DNA of 64,000 bases from Microbacterium oryzae (GCF_009735645.1 NZ_CP032550.1:1240001-1304000), one strand, 5' to 3'. Shown: positions 26,300-37,597, counted from the stretch's first letter. Notes: generated by a model not told the origin, from the sequence alone. Program-made: numbers and translations.

Positions 26300-27826
26300 C
26301 TACTTGCGCTGGCGGCGTTCGCGCACGCGCATGTTGATCACGATCGGGGTTCCCTCGAACCCGTACAGCTCGCGGAGGCGACGCTGCACGAACCGGCGGT
26401 AGCCGGGGTCGAGGAAGCCGGTCGTGAACAGCACGAAGGTCGGCGGACGGGTGCCCGCCTGCGTGCCGAACAGGATGCGCGGCTGCTTGCCCCCGCGCAG
26501 CGGGTGCGGGTGCTCCGCGACGAGCTCGGTGACGAACGCATTGAACTTGCCCGTCGGGATGCGCTGATCCCACGAGTCCAGCGCCTGCTCGAGCGCCGGC
26601 ACGAGCTTGTCCAGACGACGGCCGGTCTTGGCGGAGATGTTCACACGCGGAGCCCATGCGACGTGCGCGAGGTCCTGCTCGATCTCGCGCTCGAGGTAGC
26701 GGCGCCGGTCCTGGTTCTCCATCTCGGGAGTGTCGAGCATGTCCCACTTGTTGAATGCGAGGACGAGGGCGCGACCCGACTCGAGCACGAGGTCGATGAT
26801 GCGCACGTCCTGCTCGCTGATGGGCTGCGTGACGTCGAGGACGACGACGGCGACCTCCGCCTTCTCCAGCGCGGCCGAGGTGCGCAGCGACGCGTAGAAG
26901 TCCGCACCCTGCGCCATGTGCACGCGGCGGCGGATGCCGGCGGTGTCGACGAAGCGCCACAGCTTGTCGCCGAGCTCGACGATCTCGTCCACCGGGTCGC
27001 GGGTCGTGCCGGCGAGGTCGTTGACGACGACGCGCTCCTCCCCCGCGGCCTTGTTCAGCAGCGACGACTTGCCCACGTTCGGTCGACCGAGGATGGCCAC
27101 GCGGCGCGGTCCGCCGATCTCGTGCTTGGCGACGGCCGAGACGTCGGGCGTCTTCTCGAGGACGGCGTCGAGCAGGTCGGCCACGCCGCGACCGTGGATG
27201 GCCGAGACCGGGTGGGGCTCGCCGAGGCCGAGGTTCCAGAGGGCGGCGGCCTCCGGCTCGTGCCGCGCGTCGTCGACCTTGTTGGCGACGAGAAAGACCG
27301 GCTTCGACGTCTTGCGCAGCATGCGCACGACGTGCTCGTCGGTCGAGGTGGCGCCCACCGTCGCGTCGACGACGAAGAGGATGACGTCGGCGAGCTCGAT
27401 GGCGACCTCCGACTGCATCGCGACCGAGCGGTCGATGCCCTTCGCGTCGGGCTCCCAGCCGCCGGTGTCGACGACGGAGAACCGGCGACCCAGCCACTCG
27501 GCCTTGTACGTCACGCGGTCGCGGGTGACGCCGGGAGTGTCCTCCACGACGGCCTCGCGGCGCCCGAGGATGCGGTTCACGAGCGCGGACTTGCCCACGT
27601 TCGGGCGCCCCACGATCGCGATCACCGGCAGCGCGGGCAGGTACTCGATGCCGTCGCCGGCGTCCTGCAGACCCGCGAGGAGGGCGGCGTCCTCCTCGTC
27701 GAGCTCGTAGTCCTCGAGGCTCGCGCGCAGCGACTCCGCGCGGCGCTCGATGAGCTCCTCGTCGAGTTCTGCGAGCTTCTCGGCGAGCCGGTCCGGCTCG
27801 CCCTCGTACTCGTTCTCAGCGGCCAT
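26300..27826 (-). CDS. der: Ribosome biogenesis GTPase Der (EngA)
   Basis: 508-residue double-GTPase needed for 50S subunit maturation. G1 motifs GRPNVGKS occur at residues 73-80 and again near 246, each followed by DTPG/DLAG-type G3 and NKVD/NKWD G4 motifs, then the C-terminal KH-like domain ([20 protein letters not shown]). An acidic N-terminal extension of about 65 residues precedes the first GTPase domain. The start overlaps the cmk end by 11 bases. Last gene of the seven-gene parA operon. Confidence 0.97.
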   Translation of the reverse strand: MAAENEYEGEPDRLAEKLAELDEELIERRAESLRASLEDYELDEEDAALLAGLQDAGDGIEYLPALPVIAIVGRPNVGKSALVNRILGRREAVVEDTPGVTRDRVTYKAEWLGRRFSVVDTGGWEPDAKGIDRSVAMQSEVAIELADVILFVVDATVGATSTDEHVVRMLRKTSKPVFLVANKVDDARHEPEAAALWNLGLGEPHPVSAIHGRGVADLLDAVLEKTPDVSAVAKHEIGGPRRVAILGRPNVGKSSLLNKAAGEERVVVNDLAGTTRDPVDEIVELGDKLWRFVDTAGIRRRVHMAQGADFYASLRTSAALEKAEVAVVVLDVTQPISEQDVRIIDLVLESGRALVLAFNKWDMLDTPEMENQDRRRYLEREIEQDLAHVAWAPRVNISAKTGRRLDKLVPALEQALDSWDQRIPTGKFNAFVTELVAEHPHPLRGGKQPRILFGTQAGTRPPTFVLFTTGFLDPGYRRFVQRRLRELYGFEGTPIVINMRVRERRQRK

Positions 27827-28499
27827 CCCGGCCTCCCGTCTTCTCGTCGATCACCGTGAGCACGGCGGCGACGCTCTGGTCGAAACTCAAGTCTGTCGTG
27901 TCGACGACGTCCACGCCGGGGGCGGCGTGCAGGAAGTCGACGACCTCGCTGTCGGATGCGTCGCGGCGGCGCATGGCCGCGGCGACCGCGGCGGTGTCGG
28001 AGTCGCCGAGCTCGGCGGATCGCCGCGCCGCGCGCACGTCGGGGTGCGCGGTGAGGAGGATGCGCACCGGCGCATCGGGCGCCACCACCGTGGTGATGTC
28101 GCGGCCCTCGACGACGACGCCCGGCAGTCCGGACTGCGCGACGAGCGAGCGGAACAGCGCGTTGATCTTCTCGCGCACCGGCAGCACCCGGGCGACTCCG
28201 CTGACCGCCGCCGAGGTCTCCGGCGTGCGGATGGCCTCGGTCACGTCGACGTTGCCCACACGGACCGTGCGCACATCGGGGTCGAGGGAGATCGTCGGCG
28301 CGAAGGTGCCGAAGGCCGCGAGGACCGCGTCGGCGTCGTCGGTCGAGGCCCCACCGGACTGCACGTGCCAGGCGAGCGCCCGGTACACCGAGCCGGTGTC
28401 GAGGTAGCCGAAGCCGAGCCGACGCGCGCTCTCCTTGGAGACGCTCGACTTTCCGGCGCCCGCGGGGCCGTCGATGCCGATGAAGAAGGGTTCAGTCAC
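27816..28499 (-). CDS. cmk: Cytidylate kinase
   Basis: 227-residue kinase phosphorylating CMP/dCMP. The P-loop GPAGAGKSS is at residues 10-18, followed by [12 protein letters not shown] (CMP binding) and [11 protein letters not shown]. The GTG at 28499, overlapping the tyrA stop by eight bases, gives a protein of normal length; a TTG four codons upstream is the alternative. The C-terminal [16 protein letters not shown] is standard for the family. Confidence 0.93.
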   Translation of the reverse strand: MTEPFFIGIDGPAGAGKSSVSKESARRLGFGYLDTGSVYRALAWHVQSGGASTDDADAVLAAFGTFAPTISLDPDVRTVRVGNVDVTEAIRTPETSAAVSGVARVLPVREKINALFRSLVAQSGLPGVVVEGRDITTVVAPDAPVRILLTAHPDVRAARRSAELGDSDTAAVAAAMRRRDASDSEVVDFLHAAPGVDVVDTTDLSFDQSVAAVLTVIDEKTGGRDGR

Positions 28500-29628
28500 T
28501 GGTGCTCGCAATCCGCCACCCGCGGGACTCGAGACCCGCCACGGCGGCGTTCAGGATGGCCGGGTCGACCGCGATCTCCGCGAGGCCCAGCTGGGCACCC
28601 GGGGAGTGCTCGAGCCGGAAGTCCTCGACGTTCACGCTCAGCTCGCCGAGGTCGCCGAAGAGCCGGCCGAGCTGGCCGGCGACGTCGTCGACCATGACGA
28701 CGAGCGACTCGAAGCGGTGCCGCTGCCCGTGCTTGCCGGGCAGCCGCTCGACGCCCACGTTGCCGCGGCGGATGGTCTCGGCGAGGGTTCGGCGCGCACC
28801 GGGCGCATCCGGGTGGCGCAGCGCGTCTGCCGCGCTGGCGAGGTCCACGGCGAGCGCGTCGAGCACCTCGACGACGGGGGTCGCGTTCGCGCCGAGGATC
28901 TGCACCCACAGCTCGGGAGCGGAGTGGGCGATGCGGGTGGTGTCGCGCACTCCCTGCCCCGCGAGCCCGAGCGAGAGGTCGGGCGCATCCGCGAAGCGGG
29001 CGGCGAGGAGCGACGCCACGACCTGCGGCACGTGCGAGACGAGCGCGACCGACCGGTCGTGCTCCTCGGGCGTCATCTCGATGGGCACCGCGCCGAGGTC
29101 GAGCGCGAGCGCCTCGATGAGGGCGAGGTCGGCCGCGGGCGTCTCGCCGTCGCGGCAGATGACCCAGGGGCGCCCGGCGAAGATGTCGGCGCGGGCGGAG
29201 ATCGCTCCCCCGCGCTCGCGCCCGGCCATGGGGTGCGAGCCGATGTAGTGCGTGAGGTCGACGCCGCGGCCGCGCAGCGCGCGCAGGGGCTCGAGCTTCA
29301 CCGATGCCACGTCGGTGACGACGGCACGCGGGAACGCGGCGAGCTCGGCCTCGACGACGTCGGCGACGACATCCGGCGGCACGCACACGACGACGATCGC
29401 GGGGTCGTCGGACTCCGACGCGGCGCGGCCGGCGCCGTAGTCCACCGCGAGGCGCAGCTGCGCGGGCGAGGTGTCGGCGAGCGCGACGTCGACGCCGTGC
29501 TGCGTGAGGGCGTGGCCGATGCTCGCGCCGAGCAGTCCCGAGCCCACGATGCGCACGGTGCCGTGCACGCGGGCGGCGCGACCGGGCACGGTCGGCGCGG
29601 CCGCGCTCGGCATGGCGCTGTCGGTCAC
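28492..29628 (-). CDS. tyrA: Prephenate dehydrogenase with ACT domain
   Basis: 378-residue tyrosine-pathway enzyme. The NAD-binding motif is VGSGLLGASIG near residues 28-38, the substrate motif SHPMAGRERGG near 130, and a C-terminal ACT-like domain (about 300-378, FESLVVMVDDVAGQLGRLF) probably gives tyrosine feedback. The start is GTG at 29628, overlapping the rluB stop (GTGA), with GGAG upstream. In the chromosome-segregation operon its position between rluB and cmk is the usual actinobacterial order. Confidence 0.92.
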   Translation of the reverse strand: MTDSAMPSAAAPTVPGRAARVHGTVRIVGSGLLGASIGHALTQHGVDVALADTSPAQLRLAVDYGAGRAASESDDPAIVVVCVPPDVVADVVEAELAAFPRAVVTDVASVKLEPLRALRGRGVDLTHYIGSHPMAGRERGGAISARADIFAGRPWVICRDGETPAADLALIEALALDLGAVPIEMTPEEHDRSVALVSHVPQVVASLLAARFADAPDLSLGLAGQGVRDTTRIAHSAPELWVQILGANATPVVEVLDALAVDLASAADALRHPDAPGARRTLAETIRRGNVGVERLPGKHGQRHRFESLVVMVDDVAGQLGRLFGDLGELSVNVEDFRLEHSPGAQLGLAEIAVDPAILNAAVAGLESRGWRIASTSD

Positions 29629-30425
29629 GAGGTCTCCTGCTCCTCCGATGCCGGAGTCTCGACGCCGTCGGCGGGCGGAGCATCCGTCTCCTGGCGCGAC
29701 AGAGTCAGCAGCGCGCCACGCTCCACCTTAGTCAGTTCCCGCGTGCGACCCACTGGGAGGGTTCCCAGGTGCAGCGGGCCGAACTGCCGGCGCACGAGCT
29801 CGACGACCGGATGGCCGACAGCCGCCATCATGCGGCGGACGATGCGGTTGCGCCCGGAGTGCAGGGTCAGCTCGACGAGGCTGGAGTCGCCCGACGAGTC
29901 GAGGATGCGCGCCTTGTCGGCCGCGATCGGGCCGTCCTCGAGCTCGATGCCGCGCGTGAGCGTGGCGACGGTCTGCGCGGAGACGCGCCCGTCGACCTTG
30001 GCGATGTACACCTTCGTGACGCCGAAGCGGGGGTGCGCGAGCACGTGGGCGAGCTCGCCGTCGTTGGTGAGGACGAGCAGACCGCTGGTGTCGGCGTCGA
30101 GGCGGCCGACGTTGTACAGCCGCTCCTCCCAGTCCTTCGTGAAGCGGCGGAGGTCATCGCGGCCGCGCTCGTCCTTCATCGTGCTGACGACGCCGGTGGG
30201 CTTGTTGAGCATGACGTAGCGCTTGGTCGTGTCCAGCTGCACCGCGGTGCCGTCGACGTCGACGAGGTCGTTCTCGGGGTCGATCCGCGAGCCGAGCTCG
30301 GTGACGACGGCGCCGTTCACCCGCACGCGCCCCTCGACGATCAGCTGCTCCGACACCCGTCGGGATGCCACGCCGGCGTTCGCGAGCACCTTCTGCAGGC
30401 GGATGCCCTCGTTCGTCTCAGCCAT
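29625..30425 (-). CDS. rluB: 23S rRNA pseudouridine synthase (RluB/RsuA family)
   Basis: 266 residues: N-terminal S4 RNA-binding domain (about 8-65, IRLQKVLANAGVASRRVSEQ) and RsuA-type catalytic domain with the catalytic Asp in GRLDADTSGLLVLTNDG and the SGRNRIVRRMMAAVGHPV motif. Expected to modify helix 89 region uridine(s) of 23S rRNA. It follows scpB by 36 bases and overlaps tyrA by 4. The C-terminal tail is short and acidic. Confidence 0.92.
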   Translation of the reverse strand: MAETNEGIRLQKVLANAGVASRRVSEQLIVEGRVRVNGAVVTELGSRIDPENDLVDVDGTAVQLDTTKRYVMLNKPTGVVSTMKDERGRDDLRRFTKDWEERLYNVGRLDADTSGLLVLTNDGELAHVLAHPRFGVTKVYIAKVDGRVSAQTVATLTRGIELEDGPIAADKARILDSSGDSSLVELTLHSGRNRIVRRMMAAVGHPVVELVRRQFGPLHLGTLPVGRTRELTKVERGALLTLSRQETDAPPADGVETPASEEQETS

Positions 30426-30461
30426 GTGTCCTCGTTCTCTCGTCCATGTCGTGTGCGCGGC

Positions 30462-31031
30462 TCACGCCAGCAGCTCCTCGAAGCCGTCCGCCCCGTCGTC
30501 GAGGAGCGGCGAGATCGGCGGCAGCTCCTCGAGGGAGGTGATGCCGAGCTTCTGCAGCAGCAGATCGGTCGTGCCGTAGGTGGTCGCCCCGGTCTCGGGG
30601 TCGGCGTACATCTCGCTGATGAGGCCGCGCGCCACGAGCGTGCGCACCACGGAGTCGACGTTGACCGCGCGGATGGCCGCCACCTGCGAGCGCGTGACCG
30701 GCTGCTTGTAGGCGATGACGGCGAGCGTCTCGAGCGCCGCCTGCGAGAGGCGGACGGGAACCTGCCCCCCGACGAAGTCGGCGACGAGGTCGTCGAACTC
30801 CGCGCGGACGTACATCCGCCATCCGCCGCCCACCTCGCGCAGCTCGAAGCCGCGCCGCGGACCGTCGCCATCGCCGTCGTAGTCGGCGACGAGCTCCGCG
30901 AGCGCGGCGCGCACCTCGGCCGCGGGCGCGCCCACGGCCGAGGCGAGGCTCACGACGCCGAGCGGCTGATCGGCGACGATGAGGATGGCCTCGAGCCGCT
31001 GCGCGACGGAGCTCGCGTGCTCATCGGTCAT
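30462..31031 (-). CDS. scpB: Segregation and condensation protein ScpB
   Basis: 189-residue winged-helix partner of the Smc-ScpA condensin. Recognisable segments: AQRLEAILIVADQPL, QAALETLAVIAYKQPVTRSQ and VRTLVARGLI. The ATG overlaps the scpA end by 11 bases. It dimerises and binds the kleisin ScpA, its neighbour. Confidence 0.94.
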   Translation of the reverse strand: MTDEHASSVAQRLEAILIVADQPLGVVSLASAVGAPAAEVRAALAELVADYDGDGDGPRRGFELREVGGGWRMYVRAEFDDLVADFVGGQVPVRLSQAALETLAVIAYKQPVTRSQVAAIRAVNVDSVVRTLVARGLISEMYADPETGATTYGTTDLLLQKLGITSLEELPPISPLLDDGADGFEELLA

Positions 31032-31852
31032 AGTCAGCCCCCAGCGCCGCGAGCATGTCGTCGGACCACTCCTCGGCCGTCCAGCGGACGGTGAGCTCGC
31101 CGAGCGGCTCCGGCTGGTCGAAAGCGACCGCGGCGTGCCGGTACAGCTCGAGGATGGCGAGGAAGCGTGCGACGACGACGCCCACCCGGTCGACGTCGGC
31201 GACGAGCTCGCCGAAGGTCATCGCCGCACGGGAGCGCAGCCGGGACACGACGATCGCCGCCTGCTCCCGGATGGACACCGCCGGCGCGTGGAGATGGTCG
31301 AGGCCCACGCGAGGCAGGGTCTTCGGCGCGAACGCGGCCATGGCGAGCGCGGCGAACTCGTCCTTGGACAGCGTCCAGACGAGCTCGGGCGTCTTGGCCC
31401 GGTGCTTCTCCTCGAGGGGCACCGCGCGCGCGTGCCGGGTGTCCTCCGCGGTGAGGCGGGCGCGGAACCACTCCGCTGCCTCCTTGAACGCGCGGTACTG
31501 CAGCAGGCGCGCGAAGAGGAGGTCGCGCGCTTCGAGCAGGGCGACCGACTCCGCGTCGACGAGCTCGCCCTGCGGCAGGAGGCCGGCGACCTTCATGTCC
31601 AGCAGGGTCGCGGCCACCACGAGGAACTCGCTGGCCTGGTCGAGGTCCTCGTCGGGGCCCAGCTCGCGCAGGTATCCGATGAACTCGTCGGTGACCTTGC
31701 TGAGCGCGATCTCGGTGATGTCGAGCTCGCGCTGCGAGATGAGGGTCAGCAGCAGATCGAAGGGGCCGTCGAAGTTCGACAGCGAGACCCGGAAGCCGGT
31801 CTCGCCCTCTGTCTCCGCGCGCGGGGCGAGCGGAGCGGTGTCGTGCGCCGCG

Positions 31853-31869
<17 letters not shown>
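31021..31869 (-). CDS. scpA: Segregation and condensation protein ScpA (kleisin)
   Basis: 282-residue kleisin bridging Smc heads. The N-terminal signature FDGPFDLLLTLISQRELDIT (near residue 33) and the C-terminal winged helix (FGELVADVDRVGVVVARFLA) are clear. The start is a GTG at 31869, 17 bases inside parA, consistent with translational coupling. No smc gene is in the window. Confidence 0.94.
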
Positions 31870-32719
<850 letters not shown>

Positions 32720-32769
32720 CGAATCCCCTGCTTCCGCCGTCGTGGATGGTCCTGTTGCAACCACGTCGA

Positions 32770-32775
32770 GTCTAA
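32770..32775 (-). promoter_or_regulatory. Possible -10 element for the parA-scpAB-rluB-tyrA-cmk-der operon
   Basis: TAGACT on the minus strand, about 50 bases before the parA GTG in the only sizeable gap upstream of the operon; no clear -35 partner is seen. Weak, position-based. Confidence 0.3.
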
Positions 32776-32870
32776 ACGCCCTCCCTGCACTGCCGGTGAG
32801 CACCCGCCGCGTGCCGAGAACCGCCTCGGCCATCGCCGGGCCATCCGCTGCCGCCGGAGCGGCGGCCGCG

Positions 32871-34223
32871 CTACGCGCCGCGGAGCGCGTTCACCGGCTC
32901 CACTCGCGCGGCGCGACGGGCGGGGTACCAGCCCGACAGCCATCCGACGATCGCGCCGAGGAGGACGCCCCCGCACGCCACGAGCGGATCCACCACCGCC
33001 GTCCAGTGCTGCAGCGCCGCGACGACGACGACCGCGAGCACGCCGAGCGCGGCCCCGATGAGCCCGCCGAGCAGCCCGATCACGATCGACTCCGCCGTGA
33101 ACTGCGCGGCGATCTGCCGCCGCGTCGCGCCGAGCGCGCGCCGCAGGCCGATCTCGCCCACCCGCTCCATCACCGACAGCAGCGTCACGTTCGCGATGCC
33201 GAGGCCGCCGGCGAGGAGCGAGACCGCGCCGACGATGACGAACACGATGTTCACGTCGGACTGCACGGCGTCCTGGAGGTCGGAGCGAGCGGATGGCGCG
33301 CGCACCTCGAGCGTGTCGGTCGCGTCGGGCGCGAGCGCGAGCGGCGCCTGATCGGCGATCTGCGGCCCCGCGCCCACCGCGATCCGCACGACGGCCTCGG
33401 CCGGGGCGGCCAGGGCGAAGTCCGCGCGTGCCGCGCCGTCGGGGATGATCACCGCGTCGCGCAGCTCGCCGCGCGTCTGGGTCTCCCCCAGGATCCCGAT
33501 CACGGCGTAGGCGATCCCGTCGACGAAGATCGACGGCTGCCGGTCGACGCGCGTGACGCGGAGGCGCTCGGCGGCGCGGGAACCGAGCACGGCGACGCGG
33601 TCTCCGCGGGCGTCGTGGCCCCCGTCGAACATGCGCCCGGTGGTCAGCTCGCCGTCGACGACGTCGAGCAGCCCCGCCGATGCCGCCATGAGCGGCGGCG
33701 GCGCGACGGCGGGCGCCGACGGGTCGTTGAGCGGCACGGCCGTGATCGCCGCCTCGCCGATGGACACCTCGGACAGGAGCGCCGCGGCCTCCGCCCCCGC
33801 CAGGCGCTCCAGGCGCTCCGGTGAATCCCACGGCAGCGTGCCGAGCGCGCCGGTGCGCCCCTCCGGGCCGCTCGACGCCTCCGCCGGCGCGATGGAGACC
33901 TGCGTCGCGGCGGCCGCATCGAACTGGCTGGCGATCTGCGCCGACGCGGTCTGCGCGAATCCCCATGTCGCCACGAGCGACCCGATGCCGAGCACCGTGC
34001 CGAGGATGGTCATGATGAGGCGCCCGGGTCGGGAGCCGATGTCGGTCGTCGCCTCGACGAGGAGGTCGCTCGTCGTGAACCGGTCCGCGCGGGCGACCGG
34101 ACGCATCAGCTCGGTCGCGCTCATGACGTCGGCGGCGGCGTCTCGCCGCCGGCGTGGCCAGCGGAAGCGGCGGCGCGGAACGGCTTCGACGGGCGCCTCC
34201 CGCTCGATCGTGTCGGCGCTCAT
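32871..34223 (-). CDS. MacB-type ABC transporter permease
   Basis: 450 residues with the MacB/FtsX layout: one helix near residue 70 (LIMTILGTVLGIGSLVATWG), a large extracytoplasmic MacB periplasmic-core-like domain (about 95-320), and three C-terminal helices. The junction MERVGEIGLRRALGATRRQI is the FtsX-domain hallmark. The start overlaps the ATPase stop (ATGA). With the ATPase and HlyD-like gene before it, it forms a tripartite-like export or lipoprotein-extrusion system. The substrate is unknown. Confidence 0.9.
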   Translation of the reverse strand: MSADTIEREAPVEAVPRRRFRWPRRRRDAAADVMSATELMRPVARADRFTTSDLLVEATTDIGSRPGRLIMTILGTVLGIGSLVATWGFAQTASAQIASQFDAAAATQVSIAPAEASSGPEGRTGALGTLPWDSPERLERLAGAEAAALLSEVSIGEAAITAVPLNDPSAPAVAPPPLMAASAGLLDVVDGELTTGRMFDGGHDARGDRVAVLGSRAAERLRVTRVDRQPSIFVDGIAYAVIGILGETQTRGELRDAVIIPDGAARADFALAAPAEAVVRIAVGAGPQIADQAPLALAPDATDTLEVRAPSARSDLQDAVQSDVNIVFVIVGAVSLLAGGLGIANVTLLSVMERVGEIGLRRALGATRRQIAAQFTAESIVIGLLGGLIGAALGVLAVVVVAALQHWTAVVDPLVACGGVLLGAIVGWLSGWYPARRAARVEPVNALRGA

Positions 34224-34897
34224 GACGCCTCGCTCAGCCGGCCGTCGGCGATTCGGACGGTGCGCGGCGCGCGCTCGGCGACGCTCTGATCGTGCGTGAT
34301 CACGACGAGGGTGAGCCCGTCGGCGTTGAGCTCCTCGAAGAGCTCCATGACCTCGCCGGATGTCCGCTGATCGAGGCTCCCGGTCGGCTCGTCCGCGAGG
34401 AGGAGCCGGGGGTCGCTGACGACCGCGCGGGCGACCGCCACGCGCTGCCGCTCGCCGCCGGAGAGCGTCCCGGGGAAGAACGACTTGCGGTGGCCGAGGC
34501 CCACCCGCTCGAGCGCGCGCTCGGCGCGTCCCTCCCGCTCCGCACGCGGCACGCCGCTGTAGAGCATGGGCATGAGCACGTTGTCGAGCACGGTCCGCCG
34601 CGGCATGAGGTGGAAGGCCTGGAACACGAATCCGATGAACTGCGCGCGGACGGCCGCGCGCTCGTCCTCCGACAGCGCGCCCGTGAGCGCACCCGCCAGC
34701 CGGTACTCGCCCACGGTCGGGCGGTCGAGGAGTCCGAGGATGTTCAGCATCGTCGACTTCCCCGATCCGCTCGGTCCGACGATCGACGCGTACTCGCCCT
34801 GATCGAGCGTCAGCGTCGCCGCCTTGAGCGCCTGCACCTCGGGCGGCCCGGGGAAGGAGCGGGTGATGTCGCGCAGCTCGACGATCGGGGCCGTCAC
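34220..34897 (-). CDS. MacB/LolD-type ABC transporter ATPase
   Basis: 225-residue ATPase: Walker [10 protein letters not shown] (41-49), Q-loop [12 protein letters not shown], signature [13 protein letters not shown], Walker [13 protein letters not shown] and H-loop VVITHD. Overlaps the HlyD-like gene upstream and the permease downstream (ATGA in both cases). It energises the adjacent permease. Confidence 0.95.
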   Translation of the reverse strand: MTAPIVELRDITRSFPGPPEVQALKAATLTLDQGEYASIVGPSGSGKSTMLNILGLLDRPTVGEYRLAGALTGALSEDERAAVRAQFIGFVFQAFHLMPRRTVLDNVLMPMLYSGVPRAEREGRAERALERVGLGHRKSFFPGTLSGGERQRVAVARAVVSDPRLLLADEPTGSLDQRTSGEVMELFEELNADGLTLVVITHDQSVAERAPRTVRIADGRLSEAS

Positions 34898-36522
34898 GAG
34901 CCGACCACCACGAGGTCGCCCTCGGCGAGGTCGCCCTCCGTGGCGGTCACCTCGACGTACCCGCCGGCGGCGAGGCCCGTCTCCACGGTGACCATCCGCG
35001 TCTCCGCACTCTCGCCATCCCGCGGGTCGCCGGTGACGATCTCCAGCCGCGACTCGCCGCCCGGCCCGGCGGTGAGCGCGGCGTACGGCACCGACAGCAC
35101 CTCGCCGTCGGTCGCGCCGACGGGCACCTCGATGCGCACGTTCGTCCCCAGCACCTGCTCCATCTGCTCGGGCGAGAGCGGGTCGGGCTCGAACGAGATG
35201 ACGGTGCGGCCGCCGTCCTCGGCCGGCTCGATCGCGACGATCACGGCGCGATGGGCGGCGCCGTCGGGCAGCTCGAACGACGCCTCCGCGCCGACCTCCA
35301 GCAGCTCCACGTCGGCGGCTGCCGCCGTGCCGGTGAGCTCGACGGCCGCACCCGACACCGTCATCGCGGCCCCCTCAAGAGCCGTGCCGCGCTCGACGTC
35401 GACCGCGTCGACGCGACGGGGCAGGTCCTCGAGGTAGAGCACCTCGCTCGCCGGCAGGTAGGGAAGAGCGGCCTGACGCGCCTCGGCGAGCGAGGCGTTG
35501 GCGGTCTCCACTCCCGCGATGGCGCCGTCGACGGCCGCCTGCTCCGCGCTCGTGTCGCGCGGAGCGTCCAGCGCCTGACGCTGCAGCTGCGCGAGGGCGA
35601 GCTGGTCGCGCAGGTCGCTCGAGTCCTCCCCCGCCGCGTCGGCGGCGGCCACCTGCCGGTCGAGGCTCGCGATCTGGTTGTCGGCCTCGCGGACCTCGAT
35701 GGCGGAGGGTCCCTGACCCGCCACTGCGAGGGCCGCCCGCGCGTCGGCGAGCGACTGCTCGGCCATCCGGACGCTGTCCTCGGCGGCGATCACGGTCTCC
35801 GCGACGCCCTCTTCCGCATCGGGCGCCGGGTACCCCACCTGGTTGTAGAGCTCGCCCACGGCGAGCGCAGTCGCCTCGTCGAACACGTCGGAGGCGGCGT
35901 CGCCTACGCCGATGCCGGCGGCCGCGAGCGTCTCCTTGAGCTGCAGGACGTCGGGACCGGAGACGCCGATCCGCAGGGTGCGGTAGGCCGGCAGCGCGCC
36001 GGGCAGCACGATCACGGGGCGTCCGGCTACCTCGAGCGCGACCGAGAGGCGGTCGAGCTCGGCGCCGGTCTCCGGCACCTGACCGGTGACGACAGCCGGG
36101 CCCGTGAACGTCGAGGTGTCGATCTTCAGTTCGACCGCGTCGGTGTAGCCCACGTCGCCGCGCAGCGTGACGTCGTTGCTCAGCTCGCCGAACTCGACCG
36201 GCACCGTCACGAGGCCCGGATCCGGGGCGCCGGCGCCGGCAGCGGCGTCGATCGGCGAGATGACGAAGCGACCGAGGACCAGGCCGCCCGCGAGCGCGAC
36301 GACGGCGACCGCCGCGGTGATCCACAGTCCGCGGTTTCCGCGGAAGACCCGTCCCCATCCACCGGTGCGAGCGGCTCCCGTCTCCGTCGCCGTCGTCTCC
36401 ACGAGGGCGTCGAACCCGGCCTCGGCGACCGGCGTCTGATCGATTGGGACGAGGACCTCCGTCACCGGCTCCGACGCGTCCTGCTGCGCGCGCTCCTCAG
36501 CGCTGCGATTCCGTCCGCGCAC
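34894..36522 (-). CDS. HlyD/MacA-like membrane-fusion protein with a peptidoglycan-binding domain
   Basis: 542 residues. One membrane helix (about 70-92) follows a cytoplasmic N-terminus. Outside, there is a PG_binding_1-like domain (LRIGVSGPDVLQLKETLAAA near residue 175), a long Ala-rich coiled coil (about 250-350), and beta-barrel/HlyD-like modules to the end. In Gram-positives such proteins link MacB exporters to the cell wall. The GTG start at 36522 comes three bases after the lipoprotein stop, and the stop overlaps the ATPase start. Confidence 0.87.
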   Translation of the reverse strand: MRGRNRSAEERAQQDASEPVTEVLVPIDQTPVAEAGFDALVETTATETGAARTGGWGRVFRGNRGLWITAAVAVVALAGGLVLGRFVISPIDAAAGAGAPDPGLVTVPVEFGELSNDVTLRGDVGYTDAVELKIDTSTFTGPAVVTGQVPETGAELDRLSVALEVAGRPVIVLPGALPAYRTLRIGVSGPDVLQLKETLAAAGIGVGDAASDVFDEATALAVGELYNQVGYPAPDAEEGVAETVIAAEDSVRMAEQSLADARAALAVAGQGPSAIEVREADNQIASLDRQVAAADAAGEDSSDLRDQLALAQLQRQALDAPRDTSAEQAAVDGAIAGVETANASLAEARQAALPYLPASEVLYLEDLPRRVDAVDVERGTALEGAAMTVSGAAVELTGTAAAADVELLEVGAEASFELPDGAAHRAVIVAIEPAEDGGRTVISFEPDPLSPEQMEQVLGTNVRIEVPVGATDGEVLSVPYAALTAGPGGESRLEIVTGDPRDGESAETRMVTVETGLAAGGYVEVTATEGDLAEGDLVVVGS

Positions 36523-36525
36523 CGC

Positions 36526-37587
36526 TCAGCTCATCTGCTCGGCCGCGGCCCGGTAGGCCTCGAGGTCGGCTTCGTTGTCGGCGATGAACTGCTCCTCGAG
36601 CGCGAACTGCACGCGCATGGTCTCGTCGCGGTAGTCGGTCTCCTCGCGGCACTCGAGGTCCGCGAGCGCGACCTCGATCTCCTGCTCGGCGAGCTCCTTC
36701 CACTCCGGCTTCGTCGACGGGTCGTTCTGCGCGTCCAGCGCGGCGATCTCCTCCTCCGTCACCGTCTCCCAGTCGATCTCCTCGTACGCGGCATTCTGCT
36801 CATCCCAGAAGGCGCTCTGCTTCTCGCCGAGCTCGGTCGACGGATCGGCCTGAGTCGAGTAGGAGGGGAAGCCGGCCTCAGCCATGCACGCAGACCACGC
36901 GGCGTCGAGCTCGACGAGCTCGGGCGCCTCCTGCACCTTCAGGTACAGCTCGTCCATCTTGGTGAGCAGGGGCTCGAACTGCGTGTTGAGCTCCTCCCAC
37001 GTGTCCATGCCGCTGACCTCGTCGGAGGCCTCGCCGCTGCACCCGAGATCGGCGGTCTCATAGAAGGCGTCCCAGTCGAACTCGGGATCGTTCATCTCGT
37101 CCTCCGACGGCTGCGCGCCGTAGAGGGTCTCGCTGTACGCGCTCTGCTCCGACTCCGACAGAGACTCGACGTACTCCTGATTCGGGTCGACGTACTCCTC
37201 CGACTCGGGCTGAGGGTCGTTTCCGTAAGGGTCGTTGAAGATGCCGTAGCCGTACTGCTCGACCCACTCCCGCGACTCCGGGTCCCAGACGTCGTCGTCC
37301 TCCGAGAAGATGGTCGTGCCGTTCTGCACGTTGGGGATGTACTCGAACCCCTCCGCCTGCATGCACTCCGCCGTGAGCTCCTCGATCTTCCGGGTCTCCT
37401 CATCGGCCTTGGCCTGCTGCTCCTCGACCGAGAGGCCCGTGCCGTAGGCGGCCGCCATGTACTCGCTGAGGGGCGAGTCCTCCCAGCTGAGCTCCTGTTC
37501 ACCGCCCTGCTGACCGGAGCACGCGGTCAGGGTCACCGCGAGGACGGCCGCGGAGGCGGCGAGGGCGAGGGGACGGGTGATGCGCAT
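36526..37587 (-). CDS. Acidic secreted lipoprotein of unknown function
   Basis: 353 residues. A lipoprotein signal peptide ends in the lipobox LTAC (Cys near 23); the mature part is very acidic (Glu/Asp/Tyr/Trp-rich), contains several further cysteines, and has no recognised enzymatic motif. The ATG at 37587 follows AAGGATCACG; further upstream codons give no signal peptide. It is the first gene of a four-gene operon with the HlyD-like protein, ATPase and permease, so it may be the exported substrate, chaperone or sensor of that system. A run of twelve G lies just upstream of its ribosome site. Confidence 0.8.
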   Translation of the reverse strand: MRITRPLALAASAAVLAVTLTACSGQQGGEQELSWEDSPLSEYMAAAYGTGLSVEEQQAKADEETRKIEELTAECMQAEGFEYIPNVQNGTTIFSEDDDVWDPESREWVEQYGYGIFNDPYGNDPQPESEEYVDPNQEYVESLSESEQSAYSETLYGAQPSEDEMNDPEFDWDAFYETADLGCSGEASDEVSGMDTWEELNTQFEPLLTKMDELYLKVQEAPELVELDAAWSACMAEAGFPSYSTQADPSTELGEKQSAFWDEQNAAYEEIDWETVTEEEIAALDAQNDPSTKPEWKELAEQEIEVALADLECREETDYRDETMRVQFALEEQFIADNEADLEAYRAAAEQMS

Positions 37588-37597
37588 CGTGATCCTT

